A DNA stretch of 40,440 nucleotides from a virus. A program made the position numbers and the translations under genes. Shown piece after piece: positions 9,201 through 17,389 of the stretch (its first letter is position 1; every line of letters starts with the position of its first letter). The notes beneath the pieces were generated by a model, which saw nothing but the letters and a program-made list of their open reading frames with translations, did no database searches and was not told where the DNA came from. The stretch covers positions 1 through 40,440 of the IMG/VR virus record IMGVR_UViG_3300045999_006777; one strand, given 5' to 3'.

Positions 9201-11249
9201 TATTGTGATATTCCGAAAGTTAATTCAACGACAACATCATCAGATATAATTGACGTTAGGCCAAGAGTATCAAAATATAGTGTTGTTGAGAATACTAGAT
9301 CACCTTTTGAATTTTTAGGTAGAAACTTCTCAGAGCTTTACTCTAACCCAAAAAATATATTGGCATCAGATGAGTCTATCAATTTGGATTATTCATTTTA
9401 TCTACCTAGAATTGATAAACTATTTCTATCACAAAATGGAATTGTAGAACTTGCAAGTGGGGCACCTTCGGAAGTTCCTCAACCTCCAAATACTATTGAA
9501 AACTCACTAGAAATTGCCACAATTTTTCTTCCTCCTTATCTTTGTAACGTTGCTGATGCAGAATTACGTCTTCAAACCCATAAACGTTATAGAATGGAGG
9601 ATATTAAAAAGTTAGAAGATAGAATTTCTAATCTTGAATATTATACATCTCTTTCTTTACTTGAAACTGATACTTCAAAACTTTTTATCCCAGACAACAA
9701 TGGTCTGAATCGTTTTAAGTCTGGATTCTTTGTTGATAACTTCACAAATACAGATACCCAACAAAAGACAACATTAGTCAAGAATAGTATTGACATCGTA
9801 AACAAAGAACTTCGCCCAACTCATTATACAACACAAATTGATCTAATACTTGCATCCAATGGAATAGTTGGGATAACAACAACAGCCAATACTCAAGTTG
9901 ATTTACGATTCGCCAATGATATAATCGGTTCAAATATTAAAAAAACAGGTGAACTCATTACTCTTGATTATGACAATGTTGCCGAAATTATTCAACCATT
10001 CTCAACCCGCGTTGAGAATGTTGCATCTTATAGAAGCAGTATATATGGTGGTACATTATCTCTATATCCATCCTCTGATGTTTGGGCAGATCAGGTTAAA
10101 TTATCTACAAATAATGTTTATTCAAAAACATACACTCCAAGCGATTCCCAACAGACCCTAGCAAGAACCAATCCACAAAATGGCATGAATCCGGTTTTTT
10201 GGGATTATGTTTCACAAATATGGTCTCAAGGAAACACGTTTTTAAGCGCACAAATAGCAAACTATCTTCGCTCGCGTAATATTGAATTTACTGGTAAATG
10301 TTTAAAACCAAATACCAAAATTTATACATTTTTTGATGATCGTCCAATGAGTAGGTTTGTTATTCCAAAGTTATTACAAATCACTATGATTCAAGGAACA
10401 TTCCAAGTTGGTGAAACAGTTTTTGGATCTAGTAGTACAGGATGGGTAATAAAATTTCGGGTCGCAAAATCTAACCATAAATTTGGGCCATATAATAATC
10501 CTACTACTACATATCAAGAAAATCCTTATTTTGTTTATCAAAATGTTCCAGAAACGTATTCATCAACATCAACATTATTAAATATTGATACTTATAGCTT
10601 AGCAAATAATGCTCAAACTGTTTACGGGGGTGCTATCCATAGTGGAATGTTTTTGAAAGGGCAAACATCAGGAGCGGAAGCTACCATTAATGCTGACATT
10701 TCTCTAGTCACAGATAATAATGGGGATATTATTGGTTCTGTCTTTATACCAAATGGTAATGAAGCAGATTATCCTTCCTTTGAGGCTGGAACAAGGAAAA
10801 TGAGATTAACAGATAGTCCAACCAATTCTCTTATTACTGGTGGATCTACAACATATTCAGAGGCAAATTTCATATCAACTGGGAGTTTAATTTATTATCA
10901 AGAAAATGTTGTAGTCGCGCCACCCCCGCCGCCTCCTGCGCCTGCTCCAGCGCCTGCTCCAGCGCCTGCTCCAGCGCCTGCGCCTGCTCTAGCGCCTGCG
11001 CCTGCTCCAGCGCCTGTGCCTGCTCCACAAATGCAGGCTTTTAGAGAACCAACATTAAAAGCCGCATCTGAGTATAGAAATATTACCAGACGTGACGCAA
11101 CAAATGTAGTAAATAGTATTAATAGTCTTAATAATACTTCTTATACATTAAGCGATTTAAACGAAAACACAACAATAGACAGTAGGAGTGATTTAGTGAA
11201 TATTATTACTATAGCCAGGAATAAATATAACTCGCAAATTTATAGCTAA
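6228..11249 (+). CDS. DUF4815-type baseplate/tail-fibre attachment protein
   Basis: 1673 residues. The N-terminus (NITPYNDDYSP...YYKILFKPNPIQARELNSLQSILQNQIEQFGNHLFKEGSVVIPG) is the hallmark of the DUF4815 family, found at the start of large tail structural proteins of T4-like cyanophages and other large phages. It follows gp8, where T4 has genes 9 and 10, so a role at the baseplate periphery or fibre junction is inferred. Residues of about 1125-1150 (AELRLQTHKRYRMEDIKKLEDRISNLEYYTSLSLLE) look like a short coiled coil. From 10918 the protein runs into a proline-alanine linker, then a short helical tail ending in YNSQIYS. In relatives I recall, the chain continues after this point with a DPLAQSF segment; here that segment begins a separate gene at 11273. 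The stop overlaps a late promoter core. Confidence 0.85.
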   Translation: MPQETNLNITPYNDDYSPVDSYYKILFKPNPIQARELNSLQSILQNQIEQFGNHLFKEGSVVIPGNIDYDGNLNAVELQNSYNGVNISSYLPLLQGKTLRGKNSGVRATVILFITESESVRGNNTIYVKYISASLDNGTTSVFADGEELVLEQSSTASLSDGQSFVFTEGQSIVSTIADNCNSVASSVAVTDGVYFIRGTFVNVFKQTLLLDQYSNNVSYKVGFFVNEKIVTAYDKPQLFDNASGFSNYTAPGADRFLIDLSLAKYELDEKPSNFVQLLEIKNGTLISSQNIPEYNILAKELARRTYKESGDYYVTNPSISINESYNNHLGNNGIYEATDVTYNGNTPSESLGIYKVSPFQAFVQGYEIKTGTSFVDFQKPRTTKLLERQEVNYYTGSTMTLNRVYGSPIIGISTNYTVSLRDTRVGTNQNVASGKEIGLARVYDFALESGSYNVNNLNTNEWVISLFDSQPYVEIFVNQNLDSDILYNIPCQVEGKSSGASGFLRYDSSNVGILTVYDVRGNFAVGERLVFNGIENTRVSTAVTSYSLDDVKSVYGVVGTGFTFTADTKQSLYRNYGQVNITAVDPLTGISTVTTTNDSFLEYSKSGNIVAFTNPGNFIVNYAKIIAVAPFNLKIVGVTTVPGLCEGALPNSSINPVDFRILSTSFSRSQDNTLFTKLPKKSVSNVNLNSSNIIIRKQFDVIILSNSVGPINAEANENFLPFDEERYALIKEDGTTEILSQDKFSFTNGSSTLTINGLGTNGNAKLIATLRKVNVREKVKYKNRIQTTVIDKSKYSGSGIGTNTRNDGLTYGNYPYGTRVQDKEICLLTPDVTKLYGVFESSTLTEANLPRVTLSLLSGPTNKTNDLLIGEKIIGETTNAIAVYVKRITDLTISVVYLTVATFNNDERVTFQETGITANVFNKEFGDRNITSQFIFDAGQKNTIYDYSKIIRIPSYNEPTRPLLIVYESAEFQTSDTGDLITVNSYNNFDYCDIPKVNSTTTSSDIIDVRPRVSKYSVVENTRSPFEFLGRNFSELYSNPKNILASDESINLDYSFYLPRIDKLFLSQNGIVELASGAPSEVPQPPNTIENSLEIATIFLPPYLCNVADAELRLQTHKRYRMEDIKKLEDRISNLEYYTSLSLLETDTSKLFIPDNNGLNRFKSGFFVDNFTNTDTQQKTTLVKNSIDIVNKELRPTHYTTQIDLILASNGIVGITTTANTQVDLRFANDIIGSNIKKTGELITLDYDNVAEIIQPFSTRVENVASYRSSIYGGTLSLYPSSDVWADQVKLSTNNVYSKTYTPSDSQQTLARTNPQNGMNPVFWDYVSQIWSQGNTFLSAQIANYLRSRNIEFTGKCLKPNTKIYTFFDDRPMSRFVIPKLLQITMIQGTFQVGETVFGSSSTGWVIKFRVAKSNHKFGPYNNPTTTYQENPYFVYQNVPETYSSTSTLLNIDTYSLANNAQTVYGGAIHSGMFLKGQTSGAEATINADISLVTDNNGDIIGSVFIPNGNEADYPSFEAGTRKMRLTDSPTNSLITGGSTTYSEANFISTGSLIYYQENVVVAPPPPPPAPAPAPAPAPAPAPAPALAPAPAPAPVPAPQMQAFREPTLKAASEYRNITRRDATNVVNSINSLNNTSYTLSDLNENTTIDSRSDLVNIITIARNKYNSQIYS
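10919..11028 (+). repeat. GC-rich tandem repeat encoding a Pro-Ala linker
   Basis: A run of proline codons (10919-10937) is followed by tandem copies of the unit GCGCCTGCTCCA and six-base variants, encoding alternating Pro and Ala. The stretch is strikingly GC-rich inside an AT-rich gene. It would give an extended, stiff spacer between the body of the protein and its C-terminal tail. The unit is prone to slippage, so length variation between relatives is expected. Confidence 0.9.
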
Positions 11250-11252
11250 ATA
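11246..11252 (+). promoter_or_regulatory. Late promoter core CTAAATA before the 834-aa protein
   Basis: CTAAATA contains the TAA stop (11247-11249) of the DUF4815 gene and lies 20 bases before the ATG at 11273. It would let the downstream part be expressed separately from the upstream part. Confidence 0.6.
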
Positions 11253-11272
11253 ACTCATAAAGCATAAGATAA

Positions 11273-13777
11273 ATGAGATTAGTAGATCCAATTGCCCAAT
11301 CATTTTACGTTAGTCAAACAAGCGGGTTTTTTGCCACTGCAATTGATTTATTCTTTTATAGCAAGGATACAACATTTCCGGTAACAATTCAACTGAGGCC
11401 ATTGACATTTGGGCAACCATCTGATGACATCCATCAATATTCTGAGGTGGTTTTATATCCAAGTTCAATTTTAACATCAAATAATGGTACTATTGCAACT
11501 AGAGTAACATTTGATTCGCCAGTTTTTCTAAGTGGTGAAACATTTCATTCTATTTGCATTTCATCAAATTCTGACCAATACAGAGTTCATGTATCAAGAT
11601 TATCTGAAATTGATTTAGCAACCAATTCATCTGGCAATGGTGTGATTGTCTCTAGGCAGCCATTATCTGGTTCATTTTTTAGATCCCAAAATGGCCTAAC
11701 GTGGACACCAATCCAAACTGACGACTTAAAATTTACTCTTTATCGCGCAAACTTTAAGTCATCTCAAGGTTATGTCAATTTTTACAATTCAGAGTTAGGA
11801 GAATTTAATGACCAAATTGCGGTTCTAGAAGATAACCCAATTGATATGCAATCTAGAACAATACGAGTTGGTATAGGTTCTACTTTATTATCAACAAGTC
11901 TAACCGGTGGGAATATTGTAGCACAATTAAATTCTACTGGAACTGGTATTTTTGTTGGAGCTGCTGGTTCCGCCACAAGTACACTTAAAGTTATCAATGC
12001 TGGTATCGGTTATACCCCTTCTTCTGGTTCCTTAACCTATAACAATGTCCCACTCAATTCTATAACTGGTAGTGGTAGAAATGCCACTGCTAATATAACA
12101 ATTACTAATGGTTCAGTTGCATCAATAGGTGCAACTATTTCTTCTGGTGGTAATGGTTATCTTATTGGTGATGTTCTAGAACCAACATCAATAGGTGTTG
12201 CCAATCTCGGTCTAAATATGCAATTATCAGTTCAATCCACAGCAGGATTTAATGAAATTATTTTAACAAATGTTCAGGGTCAATTTGAAACAAACGATCC
12301 GAGCAAAACATTAACATATATTGGAACACCTGGAATTACAAGTGATTTATATTTTAATAGCACTTCAAAGGCATACCCAAATAGCATAGTTGTAACCGAA
12401 AGTGGAGATCATTTTAAAGTAAATCATAGAAATCATGGTATGCATTCTACTGTTAATAAAGTGATCTTAAATGATGTATCAAGCGATTTAACACCAACTA
12501 GACTAACAACAGCTTACTCAAACACATCAACCGCAGACATTAGCGTTGAGAACGCATCTATATTTACAACCTTTGAAGGTCTCCCCGTTTCCGTTACAAA
12601 CCCAGGGTATATTAGAATCAATGATGAGATTTTATCTTACACTGGTGTTTCAGGTAATGCCTTGACTAATATTACCAGATCAATTGATCAAACACTAGCA
12701 TCAACATATTCTGCTCTATCTAACGTTATGAAGTATGAGCTGAACGGTGTTTCGTTAAGGCGCATTAATACAACGTTTACATTAAGTGATTCTACACAAC
12801 CTGACTCAATTGGTTTGGATCACTATAAATTAAAAGTTAATTTCTCTCAGGCTGGAAAGTTAAGTGCGCTTCCACAAGGACAAACAGATAGAACAGCAGG
12901 TTCAACATTGGGAAGACTGTTTTTCAAAAAGACACAATCCTCAGGTGGAACTGTTACAAGAGCCACCCAGAATATTCCTTTTGAGATTATAAAACCTTTA
13001 GTTGAAACAAGAATTTTTCCAAGCACGAGCCTAGGTACAAAAATTAGGACTATTTCTGGAACGAGTATAAGCGGTTCTGAATTATCATATTCGGATAAAG
13101 GGTTTATTGATATTGACTTATCGGAAAAAACTTATTTCAACTCCCCTAGAATTGTAGCATCAAAAGTAAATGAGGATCAAAATCTTTCCTCGTTACCTGG
13201 CAAAAAATCATTGACATTAAATGTTGAATTAAATTCTTCAAACTCTTATGTTTCTCCGATTATTAATTTAGAAAGGGTTGCATTATCATTTACCTCAAAC
13301 CGAGTTAATGATCTTATTAGTAACTTTGAAACCGATGATAGGGTAGCAACTCTATTAAACGATCCATCTGCCTTTGTGTATGCTAGCGTTCCATTACAAC
13401 TTGAACTACCTGCAAATTCACTAAAAGTTTATGTAACAGCGCATGTTAATGTCTATAACGAAATACGATGCCTTTACTCTGTTTCAAACGATCCTAACGA
13501 ATCCCTAGTATATTATCCATTCCCAGGATATAGAAATCTTGATACCAATCAAAACATTATTAATATTGCAAACAATAGCGGTATTGCGGACGTATCAATA
13601 CCAAAGGAGACACAAATTGGGTTTGAATCATCTGGTATCCAGTTCAAAGAATACACCTTTACGATGGATAATCTACCATCCTTTAGGTATTATAGCATTA
13701 AATTGGTGGGAACATCAACGAATCAGGCATACCCGCCTCGCGTTAAAGATTTAAGAGTAGTAGCACTTGCAGGTTAA
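11273..13777 (+). CDS. Virion structural protein resembling the C-terminal half of DUF4815 proteins
   Basis: 834 residues. It opens with MRLVDPIAQSFYV...GFFATAIDLFFYSKD...PVTIQLRP, then SPVFLSGETFHSICI and LKFTLYRANF. In other phages I recall this signature (DPLAQSF, FASKD, IQIR, FTIYRA) inside the C-terminal half of DUF4815-containing tail proteins rather than at an N-terminus. GxGY-like repeats occur near 12000-12180 (NAGIGYTPSSG, SGGNGYLIGD). The C-terminus (FKEYTFTMDNLPSFRYYSIKLVGTSTNQAYPPRVKDLRVVAL) also fits that family. Probably a baseplate or fibre-connector component acting with the preceding protein. It has its own late promoter core, which supports a real gene split rather than an assembly error. 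Exact structural role unknown. Confidence 0.8.
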   Translation: MRLVDPIAQSFYVSQTSGFFATAIDLFFYSKDTTFPVTIQLRPLTFGQPSDDIHQYSEVVLYPSSILTSNNGTIATRVTFDSPVFLSGETFHSICISSNSDQYRVHVSRLSEIDLATNSSGNGVIVSRQPLSGSFFRSQNGLTWTPIQTDDLKFTLYRANFKSSQGYVNFYNSELGEFNDQIAVLEDNPIDMQSRTIRVGIGSTLLSTSLTGGNIVAQLNSTGTGIFVGAAGSATSTLKVINAGIGYTPSSGSLTYNNVPLNSITGSGRNATANITITNGSVASIGATISSGGNGYLIGDVLEPTSIGVANLGLNMQLSVQSTAGFNEIILTNVQGQFETNDPSKTLTYIGTPGITSDLYFNSTSKAYPNSIVVTESGDHFKVNHRNHGMHSTVNKVILNDVSSDLTPTRLTTAYSNTSTADISVENASIFTTFEGLPVSVTNPGYIRINDEILSYTGVSGNALTNITRSIDQTLASTYSALSNVMKYELNGVSLRRINTTFTLSDSTQPDSIGLDHYKLKVNFSQAGKLSALPQGQTDRTAGSTLGRLFFKKTQSSGGTVTRATQNIPFEIIKPLVETRIFPSTSLGTKIRTISGTSISGSELSYSDKGFIDIDLSEKTYFNSPRIVASKVNEDQNLSSLPGKKSLTLNVELNSSNSYVSPIINLERVALSFTSNRVNDLISNFETDDRVATLLNDPSAFVYASVPLQLELPANSLKVYVTAHVNVYNEIRCLYSVSNDPNESLVYYPFPGYRNLDTNQNIINIANNSGIADVSIPKETQIGFESSGIQFKEYTFTMDNLPSFRYYSIKLVGTSTNQAYPPRVKDLRVVALAG

Positions 13778-13779
13778 TT

Positions 13780-14007
13780 ATGGAATATACAAAAATTGAA
13801 GGTCATCCCCATCTCATCCGTGATTCTAGGACAAAGGCAATTATGAACACAAATCAAACTGAATATAATAGCTATATCGCTGCTTCAAGATTAAAGCAAC
13901 AAGAATCAAAGCGTGTTGAATCTATTGAACAGGATCTAGGTGTAATCAAAGGTGAAATTGATCAAGTAAAGCAACTCCTCCAGGAGCTATTAAATGCATC
14001 CAGATGA
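13780..14007 (+). CDS. Small conserved cyanophage-type protein with C-terminal coiled coil
   Basis: 75 residues, starting 2 bases after the previous stop. The N-terminus (EGHPHLIRDSRTKAIMNTNQTEYNSYIA) matches a short protein I recall in many T4-like cyanophages just upstream of the neck genes. The second half (QESKRVESIEQDLGVIKGEIDQVKQLLQELL) has the heptad spacing of a coiled coil. The gene overlaps the next by 14 bases. It is likely a minor structural or assembly factor, but no function is established that I know of. Confidence 0.75.
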   Translation: MEYTKIEGHPHLIRDSRTKAIMNTNQTEYNSYIAASRLKQQESKRVESIEQDLGVIKGEIDQVKQLLQELLNASR

Positions 14008-14182
14008 AATAGAACTCACCAACATATCTAAGCTATTTGAGTATGAAAAGCTTTCTAGAATCATAGATAATGTTGAAGATAAAGAAACACTGAGAATTAT
14101 TGCCAAGAGTAATATTAAATTATACTTAAAACAACAGGAAGTTATTCTATCATGGCCCAACCAAGCTCCAGACAAGAACTAG
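13994..14182 (+). CDS. Small conserved protein upstream of gp13
   Basis: 62 residues (MHPDEIELTNISKLFEYEKLSR...IKLYLKQQEVIL). A strong ribosome binding site AGGAG (13982-13986) lies 7 bases before the ATG, inside the end of the previous gene. The reading frame overlaps the previous gene by 14 bases and gp13 by 31 bases, a packing typical of translationally coupled phage genes. The FEYEKLSR and LYLKQQEV motifs recall a short helical protein found at this site in cyanophages. Function unknown; a neck-assembly role would be a guess from position. Confidence 0.7.
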   Translation: MHPDEIELTNISKLFEYEKLSRIIDNVEDKETLRIIAKSNIKLYLKQQEVILSWPNQAPDKN

Positions 14183-14958
14183 CTGATTATTGTCTACGTC
14201 AACTAGGTGCTCCTGTGATTGAAATCAATATTGATGACCAACAAATTGATGATAGAATTGACGATGCCCTGCAACTATTTCATGAAAGACATTTTGATGG
14301 TACAATTCAAACATACCTAAAATATCAAGTCACCCAGCAAGATATTGACAGGGCAAAGGGAAACGTTGGCATCGCCAGTACATCAACTGACGGTTATGTG
14401 GTAAAGGAAAATGCCAACTACATTAAAATTCCACCACACGTCACTGGTGTAAATCGCATCTTTAATTTTGCATCCGGTAGTAATCTATCCAGTGGACTTT
14501 TCAATATCAAGTATCAGCTATTCTTAAATGATCTTTATTATTGGGGATCACTTGAGCTATTGTCATATACAATGGTTCAAAGATACCTTGAAGACATTAA
14601 CTGGATTCTAACACCAGATAGGACTATTAGATTCAATAAACGGGGTGATAGGCTCTATCTTGATATGAACTGGAACGATATTCAAGTTGACCAGTACATT
14701 GTAATTGATTGCTATCGTATAATGGATCCAACTGAATCTCCTAAAGTTTGGAACGATTCTTTTCTTAAGAGATATGCAACTGCCCTGATTAAACGCCAAT
14801 GGGCTTCAAACCTGTTAAAGTATAGAGGTGCAAAGTTACCAGGCGGGCTTGAATTTAATGCAAGAGAACTATATGATGATGCCCAGAAAGAAATTGACAT
14901 TATCATGGAGAGAATGACCTATGATTATGAGATGCCCCCATTTGATGTTATTGCATAA
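14152..14958 (+). CDS. 13: Neck protein gp13
   Basis: 268 residues. The N-terminus (SSRQELADYCLRQLGAPVIEINIDDQQIDDRIDDALQLFHERHFDGT) is the recognisable gp13 signature, and ERYLEDINWILTPDRTIRFNKRGDRLYLDMNW-type sequence continues the family pattern (here YLEDINWILTPDRTIRFN). The C-terminal KRYATALIKRQWASNLLKYRGAKLPGGLEFNARELYDDAQKEI is also typical. With gp14, gp13 forms the neck that seals the filled head and receives the tail. T4 gp13 has 309 residues, so the length is slightly short but normal for cyanophages. The gene is followed after 4 bases by gp14, as in T4. Confidence 0.92.
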   Translation: MAQPSSRQELADYCLRQLGAPVIEINIDDQQIDDRIDDALQLFHERHFDGTIQTYLKYQVTQQDIDRAKGNVGIASTSTDGYVVKENANYIKIPPHVTGVNRIFNFASGSNLSSGLFNIKYQLFLNDLYYWGSLELLSYTMVQRYLEDINWILTPDRTIRFNKRGDRLYLDMNWNDIQVDQYIVIDCYRIMDPTESPKVWNDSFLKRYATALIKRQWASNLLKYRGAKLPGGLEFNARELYDDAQKEIDIIMERMTYDYEMPPFDVIA

Positions 14959-14962
14959 GTAA

Positions 14963-16342
14963 ATGTTAAATCCATTTTTCAATAACGAGGCTAAAGTTGA
15001 ACAGGGCTTAATGCAAGATCTGGTCAACGAATTTATTAAGATACATGGCATTGATATATACTATCTTCCTAGATTTTACCTAACAAAGAAAAAGGTAATC
15101 CGAGAGGTTATTGAATCTGAATTTACTAATGCTTATCCAATAGAGGCATATATTGATACCTTTGATGGTTATGAAGGTGCCGGCACGCTAATGACTAAAT
15201 TCGGCATTCAACCAGTAACAGAATTATCTCTTACGATTTCAAAAGAAAGATTCCAGCAATATATTTCACCTCTTATCACTAATTTACCTAATGTTGAACT
15301 TCCAACTAGACCCAAAGAAGGTGATCTTATTTACTTTCCATTAGGAGATAGAATTTTTGAAATCAAATTTGTTGATCACGAAAAGCCATTTTATCAGTTA
15401 GGAAAAACTTATACATATTCACTCAATTGTGAACTCTTTCGGTATCAAAATGAAGTTATTGATACCGGTATTAACCCAATTGATGATATTATTGTTGATG
15501 ATGGTTATATTCAATCTTATACCATGGTTGGTTCAGGCGCCACTGCAACCGCATCTGCAACTATTGTCAATGGTGGTGTTAGATCTGTTATAATGATAGA
15601 CAGAGGCTATGATTATACATCCGCCCCTAATGTTAGATTTGGAACTGCTCCAATAGGAGGCCAGACCGCAACTGGTATTGCCACTATGATTAGTGGGATT
15701 GTTGACCTATGTGGGCCAGATCCAACTAAATACCGGGTTCAGGCTGTCAATATCACCAATTCAGGTTTCGGGTACACTGTAGCCCCGTCTATAGCCTTTA
15801 CAGGGGGCGGTGGACGTGGAGCAGAGGCCATAACACTTATTGGAAATGGTGTAGTTGGAGCCATCAACATCATTAATGGTGGTAGTGGCTATGTTGGTAT
15901 TCCATCTGTTACATTTGTCGGTTTGGCATCGCAGTCCGCAGAAGCTAGAGCTATTGTTCAAGATGGAGAAATCACTTCTGTTCAGTTGATTAATAGTGGA
16001 TATGGTTACACTCAACCTCCGTCAATTGTATTCTCAAGTCCAGTGTTTGTTGGAATAGGCACCTATCAATACAATGAAATTGTTGCAGGTTCTGCCACAA
16101 GTTACACCGCAAGAGTTAGGACATGGGATTATCCAACAAAGACTCTCAGATTGTCTAACCCAACTGGAACATTTAGACAAGGTGAACTAATCACTGGACA
16201 GACAAGTGGTGCAAGCTATAAGGTTGAATTGCCGATTCTTGATGATGATTTTCCTGATAAATTTGCAACTAACACAGACATTGAAAATGAATCTGAAGAT
16301 TTAGTTGAATTTTCAGTTAATAATCCATTTGGAAACTTTTAA
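14963..16342 (+). CDS. 14: Neck protein gp14 with C-terminal GxGY repeats
   Basis: 459 residues. The N-terminal half (DLVNEFIKIHGIDIYYLPRFYL, EAYIDTFDGYEGAGTLMTKFGI, ISPLITNLPNVELPTRPKEGDLIYFPLGDRIFEIKFVDHEKPFYQLGKTYTYSLNCELFRYQNEVIDTG, given as separated motifs) is the gp14 core shared with T4. The C-terminal part carries four beta repeats: GYDYTSAP (about 15607), GFGYTVAP (15765), GSGYVGIP (15882) and GYGYTQPP (16000). It ends in an acidic tail. T4 gp14 has 256 residues; the extra length comes from these repeats, which resemble those in the gp7-slot protein and gp8. They may decorate the neck, possibly as whisker-like or cell-contacting elements; this is inference. Confidence 0.9.
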   Translation: MLNPFFNNEAKVEQGLMQDLVNEFIKIHGIDIYYLPRFYLTKKKVIREVIESEFTNAYPIEAYIDTFDGYEGAGTLMTKFGIQPVTELSLTISKERFQQYISPLITNLPNVELPTRPKEGDLIYFPLGDRIFEIKFVDHEKPFYQLGKTYTYSLNCELFRYQNEVIDTGINPIDDIIVDDGYIQSYTMVGSGATATASATIVNGGVRSVIMIDRGYDYTSAPNVRFGTAPIGGQTATGIATMISGIVDLCGPDPTKYRVQAVNITNSGFGYTVAPSIAFTGGGGRGAEAITLIGNGVVGAINIINGGSGYVGIPSVTFVGLASQSAEARAIVQDGEITSVQLINSGYGYTQPPSIVFSSPVFVGIGTYQYNEIVAGSATSYTARVRTWDYPTKTLRLSNPTGTFRQGELITGQTSGASYKVELPILDDDFPDKFATNTDIENESEDLVEFSVNNPFGNF

Positions 16343-16346
16343 TGAC

Positions 16347-16353
16347 TTAAATA
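16347..16353 (+). promoter_or_regulatory. Late promoter core TTAAATA before gp15
   Basis: TTAAATA lies just after the gp14 stop and 21 bases before the gp15 ATG at 16375. An AAGGA ribosome binding site (16360-16364) sits between them. One base off the CTAAATA form seen elsewhere in the window. Confidence 0.5.
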
Positions 16354-16374
16354 GTGTAGAAGGAATTTGCATTT

Positions 16375-17379
16375 ATGTTTGAGTATTTTTATAACGAATC
16401 CATTAGAAAAACTATCATTGTCTTCGGTAGTCTTTTTAATAATATTCAATTAGTACAAAAAAATGAACAAGGTGAGGTGTTCTTTAGAGGAAAAGTGCCC
16501 ATTGCATATGGTCCAACTCAAAAATTTCTTGCACGTTTAATAGAAGTTCCCGATCTCAATAAGCCAGTTCAAATTACATTACCTAGAATGTCGTTTGAGA
16601 TTATTGGACTCTCTTATGATCCTCAAAGAAAGTTACCAAATGCAACAACATTCTGTTCTAAGGATATTAATAGCAATGTATTAAGAGTGACACATATGCC
16701 CGCTCCTTATAACATTAACTTTGAGCTGAATATATTAACAAAACATAACGATGATATGCTCCAGATTATAGAGCAGATTATTCCTTATTTTCAACCGAAC
16801 CTAAAAGTTAGTGCAACACTTCTAGAATCTATTGCAGAGAAAAGAGATTTAGATATTGTTCTTGATAATATATCAATAACCGACAATTATGAGGGAGACT
16901 TTAAAGAAAGACGTGCATTGATTTATACTTTAAAGTTTACTGTTAAAACTTATATTTTTGGTCCAATTTCATCCAACTCTCTTGAATCACAAATTATTAA
17001 AAAGGTTTCAATTGGTCTCGTTGCAGGTGAAATAACTGCATCTCCAATAGTAGATTCTGTTTTGAGTAATTCACCTAGAGCTATTCGCAACTATACTGGA
17101 ATAGTTGAAACAACTTTAACAAAAGAGATTTCTAAAGATTCAATTGAAATTGAAGTGTCTAATGCCACCAATTTAGTTGTTAATTCATACATAGACATAA
17201 ATGGTGAGGCGTTGTTAATTGTTTCTAAAAATGCAAATAGACTCAAGGTTCAACGTGGTATGGATGGTTCTACTGTTCAGTTACATGTTTCAGGTTCAGA
17301 AGTTAAGAGAATTACCGCAGCTGATAATGACCTGATTCCATATGGTGATGATTTTGGTTTTTCTAATACAATTAATTGA
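16375..17379 (+). CDS. 15: Tail sheath stabiliser / tail terminator gp15
   Basis: 334 residues. The start (MFEYFYNESIRKTIIVFGSLFNNIQL) and the following motifs VPIAYGPTQKFLARL, LPRMSFEI..LSYDPQRKL, YNINFELNILTKHNDDMLQIIEQIIPYFQP and RRALIYTLKFTVKTYIFGP are the gp15 family pattern. In T4, gp15 caps the sheath and tube at the head-proximal end and joins the tail to the gp13/gp14 neck. T4 gp15 has 272 residues; the C-terminal extension here (TTLTKEISKDSIEIEVSNATNLVVNSYIDINGEALLI, in separated parts) resembles a short beta domain also present in other virion proteins. The gene is followed closely by gp16, whose ribosome binding site overlaps the gp15 stop codon. Confidence 0.92.
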   Translation: MFEYFYNESIRKTIIVFGSLFNNIQLVQKNEQGEVFFRGKVPIAYGPTQKFLARLIEVPDLNKPVQITLPRMSFEIIGLSYDPQRKLPNATTFCSKDINSNVLRVTHMPAPYNINFELNILTKHNDDMLQIIEQIIPYFQPNLKVSATLLESIAEKRDLDIVLDNISITDNYEGDFKERRALIYTLKFTVKTYIFGPISSNSLESQIIKKVSIGLVAGEITASPIVDSVLSNSPRAIRNYTGIVETTLTKEISKDSIEIEVSNATNLVVNSYIDINGEALLIVSKNANRLKVQRGMDGSTVQLHVSGSEVKRITAADNDLIPYGDDFGFSNTIN

Positions 17380-17389
17380 GGAGTGATTT

